Source: Bacillus sp. PK3_68 (lineage in GTDB: Bacteria; Bacillota; Bacilli; Bacillales; Domibacillaceae). From it: DNA of 64,000 nt. The position numbers and the translations under genes were made by a program. Under the pieces are notes generated by a model that ran no database searches, was not told the DNA's origin, and was given only the letters and a program-made list of their open reading frames with translations. Each line of letters opens with the position of its first letter. Position 1 is the first letter of the stretch. The stretch covers positions 2,126,001 through 2,190,000 of the forward strand of contig NZ_NQYC01000001.1 of the NCBI RefSeq assembly GCF_003600835.1, read 5' to 3'. Below, piece after piece: positions 1 through 9,192 of the stretch.

Positions 1-66
1 CACCTCACTTAAAAGTATAAACGGTTATTGTTCAACCCACCAATCAAATTCGATTTCTCTTTTATG

Positions 67-94
67 AAAAAAAGCTATCTTGTTAGATAGCTTT
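67..94 (-). terminator. Terminator after flgL
   Basis: A perfect 10-bp stem (71-80 with 85-94) closes a 4-nt loop and is followed on the minus strand by a run of six T. It sits just past the flgL stop codon and is a standard intrinsic terminator for the flagellar transcript. Confidence 0.85.
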
Positions 95-98
95 GTTC

Positions 99-986
99 TT
101 ATCTTAGAAAATCCATTAAACTCGGCTGAATAATGCGAGCACCTATTGACAGGGCGGCTCGATGAACACTTTCCTGTGCTATCAATTCTGTAATTACTTT
201 TTCAAAATCGATATCTTCGTTTTCAGACATTGCTTTTGTCGAAATAACCTCCTGCGTATCTACACGGTCTTCCATTAATTCAATACGATTTGCTCGTGCC
301 CCCAAGTCGGCACGAGCGTTTAAAACGTTAGCTTTATGTTTATCAACTACTTCTAAATACTGTCCAACTTCACTTCCAGACTTAGAAGGATCTTCTAGTG
401 TGATAATCAAGTCATCAATCTCTTTAAAGAGATTGCTATCAAAAGCTTCTTCAGGTTTAACGTTTACGGGTATATAGATTCCTTTTGATAATTCTAATTC
501 TACATCTCCATTATTACGCGGCGAATTAAAGGTTGGAGGTGTGCCATCTGTAACAGGAGCCTTTAACGTATCTGTCCCATTAAAAAGATACTTTTCCCCC
601 ACTTTTGTATTGGCTATATTCACCAAATGATTCCTCAACTGTTTAATCTCTTCAGCTGCCGCCTTACGTTGAGTGGCGTCATACGTATCATTGCTGACCT
701 GAACAGTTAACTCGCGAATCCGGTCTAAAGCTAATCCTGCCTTATCTAAACTTGAATCTGCGTTATCCACCCAGTTATAAGCTTCACCGAAATTTCTCTG
801 GTATTGCTGCACCTCTTGCAAATTACGCCGATAAGTAATCCCCTTCATAGCTACAAGCGGATCATCCGACGGCCGGCTGATTTTTTTCTGACTTGTAATT
901 TGCTCTTGATATTTCCCTAAACGGGAATAGCTATTGCTTAAATTACGGAGCATATTATTAGAAAGCATCGATTGTGTTACGCGCAT
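99..986 (-). CDS. flgL: Flagellar hook-filament junction protein FlgL
   Basis: Structural protein (HAP3) that joins the hook-associated protein FlgK to the flagellin filament outside the cell. The 295-residue product has the flagellin-like N-terminal helix (starting MRVTQSMLSNN, with an NSYSRLGKYQEQ segment) and a flagellin-like C-terminal helix rich in ESVHRAALS; length is normal for the family. The ATG at 986 is 15 bp after the flgK stop and is preceded by a GGCGGTG-type ribosome site. It is the last gene of the comF-flg block in this window; in B. subtilis fliW, csrA and hag follow, here outside the window. The terminator right behind it suggests the transcript ends here. Confidence 0.95.
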   Translation of the reverse strand: MRVTQSMLSNNMLRNLSNSYSRLGKYQEQITSQKKISRPSDDPLVAMKGITYRRNLQEVQQYQRNFGEAYNWVDNADSSLDKAGLALDRIRELTVQVSNDTYDATQRKAAAEEIKQLRNHLVNIANTKVGEKYLFNGTDTLKAPVTDGTPPTFNSPRNNGDVELELSKGIYIPVNVKPEEAFDSNLFKEIDDLIITLEDPSKSGSEVGQYLEVVDKHKANVLNARADLGARANRIELMEDRVDTQEVISTKAMSENEDIDFEKVITELIAQESVHRAALSIGARIIQPSLMDFLR

Positions 987-1001
987 TATTTAATCACCGC
1001 C

Positions 1002-2516
1002 TTATCTTCCTACAGTTCCCATGCCGTTAATAATCTTATCAAGCATTTCATCTACAACAGTAATATTTCGTGCTGCTGCATTATAGGCATGTTGGAACTT
1101 AATCATATTTGTCATTTCTTCATCTAACGCCACTGAGCTGACGGATTGCTTTCTTTCATCTACTGATTGTCGGAGAACAGCACTGTTGGCAGTAAGCCGA
1201 TTTGCTTGCAGCGCATCTACTCCCAACTTTCCAATCATTCCTTCATAGAAGGAATTAATTGTCGCATTTCCTAGTTCCGGTGTAGCTTCCCCTTGAATAC
1301 CAGCTAACTCAATGGCATTTTTCCCGTTACCGCTCGTACCATCTGCTGATGCAGCAATTTCATTCGTGTTTTTAATAGCAAGGATAAGCCCTTTAGCAGG
1401 ACGCTCTCCAGAATTAATCGTAAAAAAGTCACTGCCTTTGGCCGATGGGGAATTATTCTTATCTAAAATATGACCTTCTCTATGCTGAGCATTAAATGCA
1501 TTGGCAAACGCAGTGGCCATTTTATCTAAATCATTCAGCATTTCAATATAAATTCCCTTGCTTCCCCCGTTATCTTCATAACCGTAAGCTTCCATTAAAC
1601 CTCGAAGCTTACCTTGGGAAAAGTCCGGAACTGCAATACTCTTGCTGTTACCTTCACTATCAATAACCTCAAGAGTACTGATACTTTCTGGATTGCCATC
1701 TTTGACTCCAGTATCACTAATTTTACCAAAGTTTGATTTTGAGACTAATGTAGATTTTGAACCATCATTATTTACTAGCTTAATTTCATACAACCCTTCA
1801 GCTAAAGGAGAAGGGTTACCTCCTGAATCCTTTCTCTCAACCTCGATATTTATATACTGAGAAAGCTCATCAACTAGGCGATCACGCTCATCGTATAAAT
1901 CATTAGGCAAGTATCCATGGGGCTCAATTTCTCCAATTTGCTTATTAACGTTAGCAATTTGCTCTAGAAGCGAGTTAATTTCCTTTACACTAGCATCTAC
2001 TTGAGCACCATAATCCTTTTTTATCCCATTCAGTGAATCGGATAAGTAGTGAAAAGTATCCGCTACTGCTTGACCACGCTGTAAAACAACTTTACGCGCA
2101 CCTTCATCTTCTGGGTGGACACTCAGATCCTGTAAGGACTGCCAGAACTCTCCCATTACAGCAGAAAGGCCATTTTCACTTGGCTCATTCATAATATCTT
2201 CCATTTTACTTAAAGCAGTAGCTCTAGACTCCCAATATCCTAATTTATTATTCTCATTTCTATATTGAAGATCTAAAAAACTCTCTCTAACTCTTTGAAT
2301 AGACCCGGCTTCCACACCCGTTCCCATCTGTCCAGGAATTTGTGGTCTGTTCATTGAAGCGGCTGGGTAAGGCTGTGTTTGAACAAAGTTAACCCGTTGC
2401 CGTGTATAGCCGGGCGTGTTTGCATTTGCAATATTGTGGCCTGTTGTATAGAGAGCGCCTTGCTGCGTATTCATACCGCGTTTTGCTATCTCTAGCCCCA
2501 TAAATGTTGAGCGCAT
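1002..2516 (-). CDS. flgK: Flagellar hook-associated protein FlgK
   Basis: HAP1, the first junction protein between hook and filament, exported by the flagellar type III apparatus. The 504-residue product shows the rod/hook-family N-terminus with the NTPGYTRQRV motif near residues 34-43 and a C-terminal DEEMTNMIKFQHAYNAAAR coiled segment typical of FlgK; the middle third is variable. It lies between flgN (its export chaperone gene, 32 bp upstream) and flgL, the canonical B. subtilis order, so the three are almost certainly co-transcribed, largely from the SigD promoter upstream of flgM. Confidence 0.95.
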   Translation of the reverse strand: MRSTFMGLEIAKRGMNTQQGALYTTGHNIANANTPGYTRQRVNFVQTQPYPAASMNRPQIPGQMGTGVEAGSIQRVRESFLDLQYRNENNKLGYWESRATALSKMEDIMNEPSENGLSAVMGEFWQSLQDLSVHPEDEGARKVVLQRGQAVADTFHYLSDSLNGIKKDYGAQVDASVKEINSLLEQIANVNKQIGEIEPHGYLPNDLYDERDRLVDELSQYINIEVERKDSGGNPSPLAEGLYEIKLVNNDGSKSTLVSKSNFGKISDTGVKDGNPESISTLEVIDSEGNSKSIAVPDFSQGKLRGLMEAYGYEDNGGSKGIYIEMLNDLDKMATAFANAFNAQHREGHILDKNNSPSAKGSDFFTINSGERPAKGLILAIKNTNEIAASADGTSGNGKNAIELAGIQGEATPELGNATINSFYEGMIGKLGVDALQANRLTANSAVLRQSVDERKQSVSSVALDEEMTNMIKFQHAYNAAARNITVVDEMLDKIINGMGTVGR

Positions 2517-2548
2517 AGTAAAGCCTCCGTTCTTTTGCTTATCATCAA

Positions 2549-3025
2549 TTATGCTTGTGAATCAAACATCGATTGCTTTTTGTGCTGTGCACTGGAACGG
2601 GCCGGATGAGTATAAGTCGGTTGCTCAGGCTGCGGATTAATCATACTCAAATTCAAGTTAACGAACTGCAATGATTGATAAATCAATTGCTGGTTTAATT
2701 CATTTTGTTCCTTCAACCGTTTGATTGTTTCATGCAGAGTGCTTTGTAAAGACAATAAAGCATTTTTTTCATTTGCTTCCAACTTTGCGATGCATTCTGT
2801 CATAGTCGATTCGCTATTACCTGTTAGTACAGCAGCAGCTCTTTGTCGTTCCTGTTCCATTGTATGAATGGCTGCCACGAATTTTTGCTCATCCTTAAGC
2901 AGCTGATCCAGCCCGTCCATATCATTTTTCTTAATCACATCTGTTTTTTTAACCGCAAGTTCGAGCAGTAGCATATGCAGGCGGTCCAATTTATCCAATA
3001 CATCAATCAGCTTATGTGCAGCCAT
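2549..3025 (-). CDS. flgN: Flagellar export chaperone FlgN (YvyG)
   Basis: Small cytoplasmic chaperone that keeps FlgK and FlgL unfolded before flagellar export. The 158-residue product is almost wholly helical by composition, with leucine/glutamate heptad-like stretches (residues about 5-125) and a polar, proline-rich tail, as in B. subtilis YvyG. An AGAGGGG ribosome site precedes the ATG at 3025. The assignment rests on helical character plus position between flgM and flgK rather than a catalytic motif. Confidence 0.85.
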   Translation of the reverse strand: MAAHKLIDVLDKLDRLHMLLLELAVKKTDVIKKNDMDGLDQLLKDEQKFVAAIHTMEQERQRAAAVLTGNSESTMTECIAKLEANEKNALLSLQSTLHETIKRLKEQNELNQQLIYQSLQFVNLNLSMINPQPEQPTYTHPARSSAQHKKQSMFDSQA

Positions 3026-3074
3026 GATGTCCCCTCTGCTTTCTTAAAGCGGCACAAACGATGTGCCGCTCTCA

Positions 3075-3338
3075 TTATTTCTTATAAAACTTCACGATGC
3101 CTTCAGCGATTTTCTCCGGTTGCGGCTGGTACTCACCTTTCGCCACCTGTTGTTTCAGGCTTGCGATTTTTTCCATTCGTTCTTTTGTCATTTTAGACAC
3201 TTCCTGCATGCCTTTCGCCGCTGCAGAGATTTCCAGTTTATCCTTTGGCGCCTTAGCCGCTTGTTTCGTCCCTTGCACTTTGTTCAGCTGCTTTTGGTAT
3301 GGGTTGATGCCCGATACGCCAGATTGGTTAATTTTCAC
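3075..3338 (-). CDS. flgM: Anti-sigma-D factor FlgM
   Basis: Binds and inhibits the flagellar sigma factor SigD until the hook-basal body is complete. The 87-residue product has the usual length (B. subtilis FlgM is 88), the MKIN start, a central DKLEISAAAKGMQEV block and the C-terminal sigma-binding part ending with KIAEGIVKFYKK. The start is a GTG at 3338 behind a GAGGGATC ribosome site. A SigD-type promoter lies directly upstream (3392-3418), giving the known feedback in which SigD drives its own inhibitor and the flgN-flgK-flgL genes behind it. Confidence 0.92.
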   Translation of the reverse strand: MKINQSGVSGINPYQKQLNKVQGTKQAAKAPKDKLEISAAAKGMQEVSKMTKERMEKIASLKQQVAKGEYQPQPEKIAEGIVKFYKK

Positions 3339-3391
3339 GTCTGTTGATCCCTCGCTTTCTTTTTTCCGAATTTCTCATTTGATTATCCATT

Positions 3392-3418
3392 ATATCGGTT
3401 TTTCAGAAAAAAAGTTAA
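3392..3418 (-). promoter_or_regulatory. Candidate SigD promoter of flgM
   Basis: On the minus strand TTAA, a 15-base spacer and ACCGATAT match the B. subtilis SigD consensus (TAAA-N15-GCCGATAT) at three of four and seven of eight positions. It lies about 55 bp upstream of the flgM GTG. flgM is a known SigD target in B. subtilis. Confidence 0.7.
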
Positions 3419-3508
3419 CAGCGGATTCATAGGCGGTTTTTATCAATTTTATTCACGCGTCTCTTGCCGGCCAAAAAAAGTTTTTGGGTCTTATATACTA
3501 TACTCTTT

Positions 3509-3928
3509 TTAATTTCTTTTATTCGCCGCATAATATGTCGTTTGCTTATCATGCTCTTGCTTTTTCGCTTCAAATGCTTCCTGACGCTGGATTTGCTCTA
3601 ACTCGCTTTCAATGTCGTCCGTGCAATTTCGACATATTTTACCTTTATTAATAATAGCTCCGCAGCGGTCGCATGGATAGCCGAGGTTCGGAAAATGGGC
3701 TGCATGGAGTCGGCCTTTTTTCATCCATTTATGGATAAGTGATTCACTTACCCCTGTCACTTCCACAACCCGTTCAATCGTAGCTGCCCGATTTTCCCGC
3801 TGGCGTAAAAATTTATATACGATCTCATACATTTGCTCTTCTTCTTTTGCACATTTCGGACAGACATCACGAAAAGTATTTTCCATATAAAGCTCGCCGC
3901 AACGCGAACAGTTAACGATTTCCCCCAT
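3509..3928 (-). CDS. yvyF: Flagellar-operon protein YvyF, zinc-ribbon type
   Basis: Conserved gene of the comF-flgM operon in bacilli with a suspected regulatory role. The 139-residue product carries an N-terminal CSRCGELY...CPKC zinc ribbon (about residues 7-28), a central helix-turn-helix-like segment (TIERVVEVTGVSESLIHKWMKKG) and a second CDRCG...CRNC pair before a charged, glutamine-rich tail. Two cysteine knuckles flanking an HTH suggest nucleic-acid binding; that part is inference. It lies between comFC and flgM as in B. subtilis. Confidence 0.85.
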   Translation of the reverse strand: MGEIVNCSRCGELYMENTFRDVCPKCAKEEEQMYEIVYKFLRQRENRAATIERVVEVTGVSESLIHKWMKKGRLHAAHFPNLGYPCDRCGAIINKGKICRNCTDDIESELEQIQRQEAFEAKKQEHDKQTTYYAANKRN

Positions 3929-3951
3929 ATCTCGATACCTCCAACGATCTC

Positions 3952-4677
3952 TCAGATCCCCTGCCCTCTGGCCAGCGTGAGTGCCCGTACCTCCGCTGCT
4001 CCCGCCTGCTTTAATAGAAAGGCAGCTTGCCTGAGAGTAGAGCCTGTAGTATATATATCGTCGATAATAAGAATTTTTTTATGACAAATGGACGATTTTT
4101 CTCTAATCTGAAAAACTTGTGAAGACCGAAGGCGTTCCCTGCGTGACTTTTTTGACTGCTTCTCAGAGTGAAAGCGCTCAAGAATATGGAGGGTTTCGAG
4201 CCCTGCCTCTCGGGCCAGAGCCTCCGCCTGATTAAAGCCTCGTTCATAAAGTCTCTCTTTACTGAGCGGCACGCCAATCACAAGATCATGCACGATATTT
4301 TCTGCCGCTTTTTTTATTTCATTCGCAAATACTTTAGCGAGTATATAGTCTCCACGGTATTTAAAACGGGCAATAAATTCCTTCATCGCATCGTTATACG
4401 TATAGAGTGAATAATTACTGGCCAATGTATTCTGATAAAGCGGATCTTCTTCCCAGCGGAGACAATCGAGACAAACACCGTCCATAACAAAAGCTGGATC
4501 AAGCATGGCTAGCGGACGAGAGCAGCTCCGGCAGCTTTCACCTGCTACTTTTTCAAAAGGCTGACGGCATTCTTCACAAACGACAGGTGGCTCTTCCAGC
4601 CAGAAAAACTGGCGCCACCCTAAACTTTTACTCATTTCTTCAGCACATAAGAGACAAATGTTCACCTGTCCAGCCAC
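3952..4677 (-). CDS. comFC: Competence protein ComFC, phosphoribosyltransferase fold
   Basis: Late competence protein needed for transformation, working with the ComFA helicase on incoming single-stranded DNA. The 241-residue product has an N-terminal cysteine cluster (CLLC, CEEC, CRSC, CLDC within the first ~85 residues) and a C-terminal type I phosphoribosyltransferase domain with the PRPP loop ILIIDDIYTTGST near residues 205-217. Its start lies inside comFA (16-bp overlap), implying translational coupling. comFB, which separates comFA and comFC in B. subtilis, is absent here. Confidence 0.93.
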   Translation of the reverse strand: MAGQVNICLLCAEEMSKSLGWRQFFWLEEPPVVCEECRQPFEKVAGESCRSCSRPLAMLDPAFVMDGVCLDCLRWEEDPLYQNTLASNYSLYTYNDAMKEFIARFKYRGDYILAKVFANEIKKAAENIVHDLVIGVPLSKERLYERGFNQAEALAREAGLETLHILERFHSEKQSKKSRRERLRSSQVFQIREKSSICHKKILIIDDIYTTGSTLRQAAFLLKQAGAAEVRALTLARGQGI

Positions 4678-6032
4678 CCCTTCTCTAATCCTTCTTTATT
4701 CATTTGGCGAATGTGATCGACTGCTTGAACGATGGCTTTTGTTTTCCCATAGTGGAAAAAGCGAACTTCTCCCTCCGGAAAGTCGGCGCTCCTGCCAGCA
4801 CGGCCCGCAATTTGTACGAGCGCACTTTCGGTAAATATGTCATCTTCTGAGCCGATGACAGCCACATCAATATTGGGAAACGTTACCCCTCTCTCTAAAA
4901 TTGTCGTTGACAGCAAGAGAGGCAGCTTTTGTTCACGCATGGAATTAACCTTTTCCTTCCTGTCAGGGTCTTCTGCATGAACGGCGTCAATCGAGGGATC
5001 GAGCTGTTGAAATAACGGGAGGGCCTGTTGCATGGAGTCAATATGCGGAAAAAAGAGGAGCGCCTGTTTCTTCGCTTGCAGGCGTTTCATCGCCCATTCC
5101 TTCACTTGGATAGGCAGTTTCCCCTTTTTGATGGCTTTTTTCCAGTTTCCGCTCCAGGTAAGTACAGGGACTGGCAGCGGCTGTCTGTGAAAGCGGGCAG
5201 AGATTTTCACGAATGGCCTTTTTCCCTTTAGACAGTCTTTTTGCCATGTTTCATGAGGAGTGGCGGTTAAATAGATGAGGGAAGAAGGAGATTTCCGAGC
5301 CTTTTGTACAGCCCGTTGCAAGGAGGGGTCATAAGAGTAGGGAAACGCATCCACTTCATCAACAATCATGACGTCGAATGCCTTGAAAAAACGAAGTAAT
5401 TGGTGAGTAGTAGTAACAACAAGCGGACTGTACAGGTGGCGGTCAGGACTGCCGCCGTACAAAGCGGCAACGGGAATACCAGGAAACACTTTTTGCAGGC
5501 GCGGGGCAAGCTCAAGAACAACATCCGTCCGCGGTGTGGCGATGCACACTCGCTTGCCCGCAAGCAGCGCTGACTCAATCCCAGCAAACAGCACTTCTGT
5601 TTTTCCAGCTCCACACACCGCCCAAATCAGCTGTTCTTCATCATCCTGAATTGCCTGAATGACTGCCTGCGAGGCAGCGGACTGTCCCTCTGACAGCTGG
5701 CCTATCCACTGAAGAACGCCGTCGCCTTCGTACGGCGGCTCAGGACCTGTCCAATAAATGAGCCGAGAGCAGCCAGCAACACGTCCCATCATGAGACAGT
5801 GGCGGCAATACGGACAAATTGTTCGGCAGCGAGCACAGGGAAAAACGGCAAACCGCTCTTTTTTATTATTCCCGCAGCGTTCACAGTAAAAATATTGATG
5901 TTTTTTTGAAATGCCGGGAAGCTTCTGAATATGCGGAGAAACTGGCAGAAGGAAAGGAACTTCTTCTTCAAGGAGGAGGCGGCCGGAAAGAAAGGAAACC
6001 AGCGAAGAGGATATATTTGAGGAACTCATCAT
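4662..6032 (-). CDS. comFA: Competence DNA-translocating helicase ComFA
   Basis: ATP-driven superfamily 2 helicase/translocase of the late competence machinery, thought to pull single-stranded DNA into the cytoplasm. The 456-residue product has a four-cysteine zinc cluster (CERCG...CARC...CPYCRHC, residues 50-79), Walker A CGAGKT at 140-145, a DEVD Walker B at about 225-228, and a helicase C-terminal domain with QIAGRAGR. An AAGGAG ribosome site precedes tandem ATGs at 6032. A Bacillus-type operon with comFC, yvyF and flagellar genes follows downstream. Confidence 0.95.
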   Translation of the reverse strand: MMSSSNISSSLVSFLSGRLLLEEEVPFLLPVSPHIQKLPGISKKHQYFYCERCGNNKKERFAVFPCARCRTICPYCRHCLMMGRVAGCSRLIYWTGPEPPYEGDGVLQWIGQLSEGQSAASQAVIQAIQDDEEQLIWAVCGAGKTEVLFAGIESALLAGKRVCIATPRTDVVLELAPRLQKVFPGIPVAALYGGSPDRHLYSPLVVTTTHQLLRFFKAFDVMIVDEVDAFPYSYDPSLQRAVQKARKSPSSLIYLTATPHETWQKDCLKGKRPFVKISARFHRQPLPVPVLTWSGNWKKAIKKGKLPIQVKEWAMKRLQAKKQALLFFPHIDSMQQALPLFQQLDPSIDAVHAEDPDRKEKVNSMREQKLPLLLSTTILERGVTFPNIDVAVIGSEDDIFTESALVQIAGRAGRSADFPEGEVRFFHYGKTKAIVQAVDHIRQMNKEGLEKGWLDR

Positions 6033-6178
6033 TTCATCTCCTTATTGGTAGAGTTTCTTCTATTATATATGACTTCTTATTTAAAGGGGGCTTTTTTCCC
6101 TTTTAAACAAGTACATACTTATACTATCATGTAAGTTGATCTTTTCCATTAGCTTCCTATGATAAGGAATTGCTAATA

Positions 6179-6187
6179 TGATATAAT
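6179..6187 (+). promoter_or_regulatory. Extended -10 promoter element for the SLH gene
   Basis: TGATATAAT is a perfect extended -10 box (TGn plus TATAAT) 38 bp before the chosen ATG; no good -35 box is seen at the right distance, as is common with extended -10 promoters. Confidence 0.5.
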
Positions 6188-6224
6188 GTCAAGGGTTAAA
6201 AATTCCATCGGGAAAGGGGAAATT

Positions 6225-8516
6225 ATGAAAAAATTACTAGCGAGCCTGACCGTGATCGTTTTGTTTTTTACGTTAACGGTTCAAGCGTCTGCTCAAGTAT
6301 TCAATGATGCCAAGAATCATTGGGCTGCGAAAGAAATCCAGACGCTTGTCGATGCCGGTGTCATTAACGGCTATCATGATGGAACATTCCGGCCAGATGC
6401 TCAAGTAACAAGAGGACAGTTTATTGCATTTTTGGTTCGGGCCTTGGATCTGCCACCCGGGGATTCTGCTTTCAAGGATGTTCCTTCCGGCAGCAATTTA
6501 TATAAAGACATTGCAGCAGCGAAAAAAGCGGGGCTTCTTTTAGGAAATGCCGAGGGCTATGCGCTCGCCAATGATCCAGTCACACGTTCGGATGTAGCTG
6601 TTATGCTTGATCGGGCCATGCAGCTAAAAGGAGAGTACCCAACAAAAGCTGCACTTACGTATAAGGATGCAGCAGATATTACCCGGTACGCCTATGAATC
6701 TGTACAGCGCATGACTCATTACGGACTCATTAAAGGAACAGCAGATAATTATTTTTTACCGAAGAAAATTGCTACACGCGGTGAATCAGCCGTGTTTGTG
6801 TATCGATTGATGGAAAAGCTTGATTTATTCTCTGGAAGCAAAGATCCGATTACGATTCCTAAGCCGATCGATTCCTCAGAGGTTGTCGTTCCAGTCAATG
6901 ACTACCAATATATTAAAGTAAGAATGAATACACGCGGTGTGCCTCTTACATACAATAAGCGTACGACAGATGTGCACATTCGCTCGACAGACTATCATTA
7001 TTACTATCATATGGGGAACGCCTCTAAGCCGCTTGGCTCCTTGAGAGTGACGCTGAGGAAGCTGGAGAATGGCGATGTATTCGTCTTTACAAAATTCATC
7101 CATAACGGCGACAACACGTACTCTGCCTCGGTCATTGTGCCATTCCAGCAGTCGAATAGCTATTCACTGGCTAAATATAATACGTTCGGCCAGGTAGATC
7201 AAAAGCATGACGATACGTTCGGCGTTGATAAAACGTCGCATCCAGTCGGCATTTTATCAGTGAAAAAAGGCAATACAGTGGTCAATGAAATGATGATCGG
7301 CAAAAACTACATTTCTCTTGATCGCCAAACGAATTATGCCAATGGGCAGCGCTCTGTTCTCCGTGAGCTGCTCAATGAGTATGAAAGCCATCAAGTATAC
7401 ACGGATACCGAGCGAAACCTTGTCACTACCCATGTAAATATGTCTGTTAAAGGAAAAGCGATTTCTGAAAATTGGGTATTGCTTTCCGACAAACGACTGT
7501 TTGCCGATAACAACAATCGAGATGAGTGGTTTAAGCGATCGATTAAAGAGTATACGTCGATTAATAACTGGTTAACGGCGGATGGAGCTTATACAAAGCT
7601 GCCATGGTCGATTGAACCTGGTTACAAAATGGGATACGGACGTAATATCGGCCGATTGCAGGGAGGCATTTATTTAACAGCTTACGAAGGGAACAAAGAA
7701 CGTTACTTTGAAGACCTTGTAGTAAATGCTATTGCCGATCTTGATGTTTTCTCTGGCGGAATAATCTCTGCAGGCAAGACACCTATTTTCAAAACGGAGT
7801 ATACGAGCACCTGGCTTAAAAATGCTTATGGAACGACCGCTCCTTATGTGGATACGCGCCATAATGAAAATGCTGCGCTATTCTTGAAAAACGCCGCAGA
7901 AAGCCTGAATATTCCGCAACTGTCTGAAGCGAATCTTCGCTATGCGGATTTTCTCGTGAAGCAAAAGGAAATCGGCAACGTTATTCAAGTCACATCATCT
8001 AGTCATTTAATTGCTGACTATTATGCAAAAGGCAGTCAAAAAACACACGTATCGCTTAACCATGCTTTAGGCGAAATGAGATTTCTACTAGAAACATATA
8101 AACAGACGAAAGATCCGACGTATTTAAAAACAGCCCGTGAGTTAAAAGCGGGGATTGAAAACCTTTATCCACGATGGATCCGCTCCAACGGCGATTTATG
8201 GTATCAAGTAAACGGCAAGCTGCAATTTACCGGCAATGACTATGATTGGCTAACATTAATGGACTTGCTGCTTTCACAAACAGCTTTTGAGGAAAACGGC
8301 ATAGGGCGCAGTACGATTTTCGATGCGATGATCCGCTCTAAAGCTCAATATCTGGTTGATAACAATATCCCTATTAAGTCGCAAATTATCATGCTTCTCG
8401 AACAGCAAGGATTTGGTGATATCGTTAAACCTATTTCTGCAAGTTCAAAAGAAAAGAAGGCAAAGCTCGATCTTAATGAATTGCCAAAAGATGAATTAGA
8501 TTTGCTTGCTGAGTAA
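6225..8516 (+). CDS. S-layer-homology (SLH) surface protein, unassigned C-terminus
   Basis: Predicted secreted protein held on the cell surface by binding pyruvylated secondary wall polysaccharide. The start is the ATG at 6225 behind GGAAAGGGG; a longer frame opening at 6186 lacks a ribosome site. The 763-residue product begins with a signal peptide (MKKLL, hydrophobic core, cleavage probably after ASA at 23), then three SLH repeats at about 24-77, 80-140 and 142-205, seen as HWAAKEI/GYHDGTFRPD, LYKDIAAAKK and YAYESVQRMTHYG blocks. The remaining ~550 residues are not recognised; the last 250 are helical with a GDLWYQ...DYDWLTLMDLL stretch recalling alpha/alpha-barrel epimerase or glycan-active enzymes, a weak resemblance only. 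The secA2-slaP-patAB genes of this window could serve its export and anchoring. Confidence 0.85.
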   Translation: MKKLLASLTVIVLFFTLTVQASAQVFNDAKNHWAAKEIQTLVDAGVINGYHDGTFRPDAQVTRGQFIAFLVRALDLPPGDSAFKDVPSGSNLYKDIAAAKKAGLLLGNAEGYALANDPVTRSDVAVMLDRAMQLKGEYPTKAALTYKDAADITRYAYESVQRMTHYGLIKGTADNYFLPKKIATRGESAVFVYRLMEKLDLFSGSKDPITIPKPIDSSEVVVPVNDYQYIKVRMNTRGVPLTYNKRTTDVHIRSTDYHYYYHMGNASKPLGSLRVTLRKLENGDVFVFTKFIHNGDNTYSASVIVPFQQSNSYSLAKYNTFGQVDQKHDDTFGVDKTSHPVGILSVKKGNTVVNEMMIGKNYISLDRQTNYANGQRSVLRELLNEYESHQVYTDTERNLVTTHVNMSVKGKAISENWVLLSDKRLFADNNNRDEWFKRSIKEYTSINNWLTADGAYTKLPWSIEPGYKMGYGRNIGRLQGGIYLTAYEGNKERYFEDLVVNAIADLDVFSGGIISAGKTPIFKTEYTSTWLKNAYGTTAPYVDTRHNENAALFLKNAAESLNIPQLSEANLRYADFLVKQKEIGNVIQVTSSSHLIADYYAKGSQKTHVSLNHALGEMRFLLETYKQTKDPTYLKTARELKAGIENLYPRWIRSNGDLWYQVNGKLQFTGNDYDWLTLMDLLLSQTAFEENGIGRSTIFDAMIRSKAQYLVDNNIPIKSQIIMLLEQQGFGDIVKPISASSKEKKAKLDLNELPKDELDLLAE

Positions 8517-8520
8517 GCAA

Positions 8521-8553
8521 AAAAGCTCTCCCTTAAGAGAAGGGAGAGCTTTT
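8521..8553. terminator. Bidirectional terminator between SLH gene and lysE
   Basis: A perfect 14-bp stem (8521-8534 with 8540-8553), GC-rich in the middle and flanked by A and T runs, works in both directions between two convergent genes. Confidence 0.9.
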
Positions 8554-8565
8554 TTCATTGCTGCG

Positions 8566-9192
8566 TTATCGGCTTTGAAAAGCAACCTTTAAACCGAGTG
8601 CAATGTAAATCGTTCCAACAATTTTTCCGCTCCAACGGCCTATCCAGGAAATCCGTTTGATCAATTTTCCGAGCGGCCGTATGCCTACAGCAATCAGCGT
8701 GGTATAGGTAATGCTCATCAGCACAAAGATTAAACCGAGAACTAAAAACTGGATGATCGGTGTTCCCTGTTCAGGATGGACAAACTGCGGCAAGAACGCT
8801 AAGAAGAAAAGAGCTGTTTTAGGATTGAGCACTTCAGCGACGATAGCTTGACTGTATACACTCAGCGTTGAAACAGGAGTCGCTGCAGGTGCCGCTGCAT
8901 CAGCTGATTTTTCCAATATGGCTTTAATTCCCATGTAGAGCAAATAAGCGGCTCCTGCTAGTTTAACGATATTAAAAGCGAGCGCAGACGTCATCAGGAT
9001 AGCAGACAGCCCTACAGCTGCGCACACCGTATGAATAAAATCACCAGTGGCAATGCCTGCCCCTGCCATAATGCCTGCTTTTTGGCCTCCCTGCGCTGTT
9101 CGGGTAATTGTAAGAAAAACAGCGGGCCCCGGGATTAAAAAGAGACCCATAACGACCACTACAAATGTACTCAGAGTTGAAATATCAAACAT
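8566..9192 (-). CDS. LysE/RhtB-family amino acid exporter
   Basis: Inner-membrane exporter of the LysE/RhtB superfamily, members of which export lysine, threonine, homoserine or other small molecules. The 208-residue product has six hydrophobic segments and the family signature FLIPGPAVFLTITRTAQGG followed by GIMAGAGIATGDFIHT within the first 60 residues. The start is the ATG at 9192 behind AGGGGGA; an upstream in-frame ATG at 9216 has no ribosome site. It stands alone between two terminator-bounded units. The substrate cannot be told from sequence. Confidence 0.85.
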   Translation of the reverse strand: MFDISTLSTFVVVVMGLFLIPGPAVFLTITRTAQGGQKAGIMAGAGIATGDFIHTVCAAVGLSAILMTSALAFNIVKLAGAAYLLYMGIKAILEKSADAAAPAATPVSTLSVYSQAIVAEVLNPKTALFFLAFLPQFVHPEQGTPIIQFLVLGLIFVLMSITYTTLIAVGIRPLGKLIKRISWIGRWSGKIVGTIYIALGLKVAFQSR

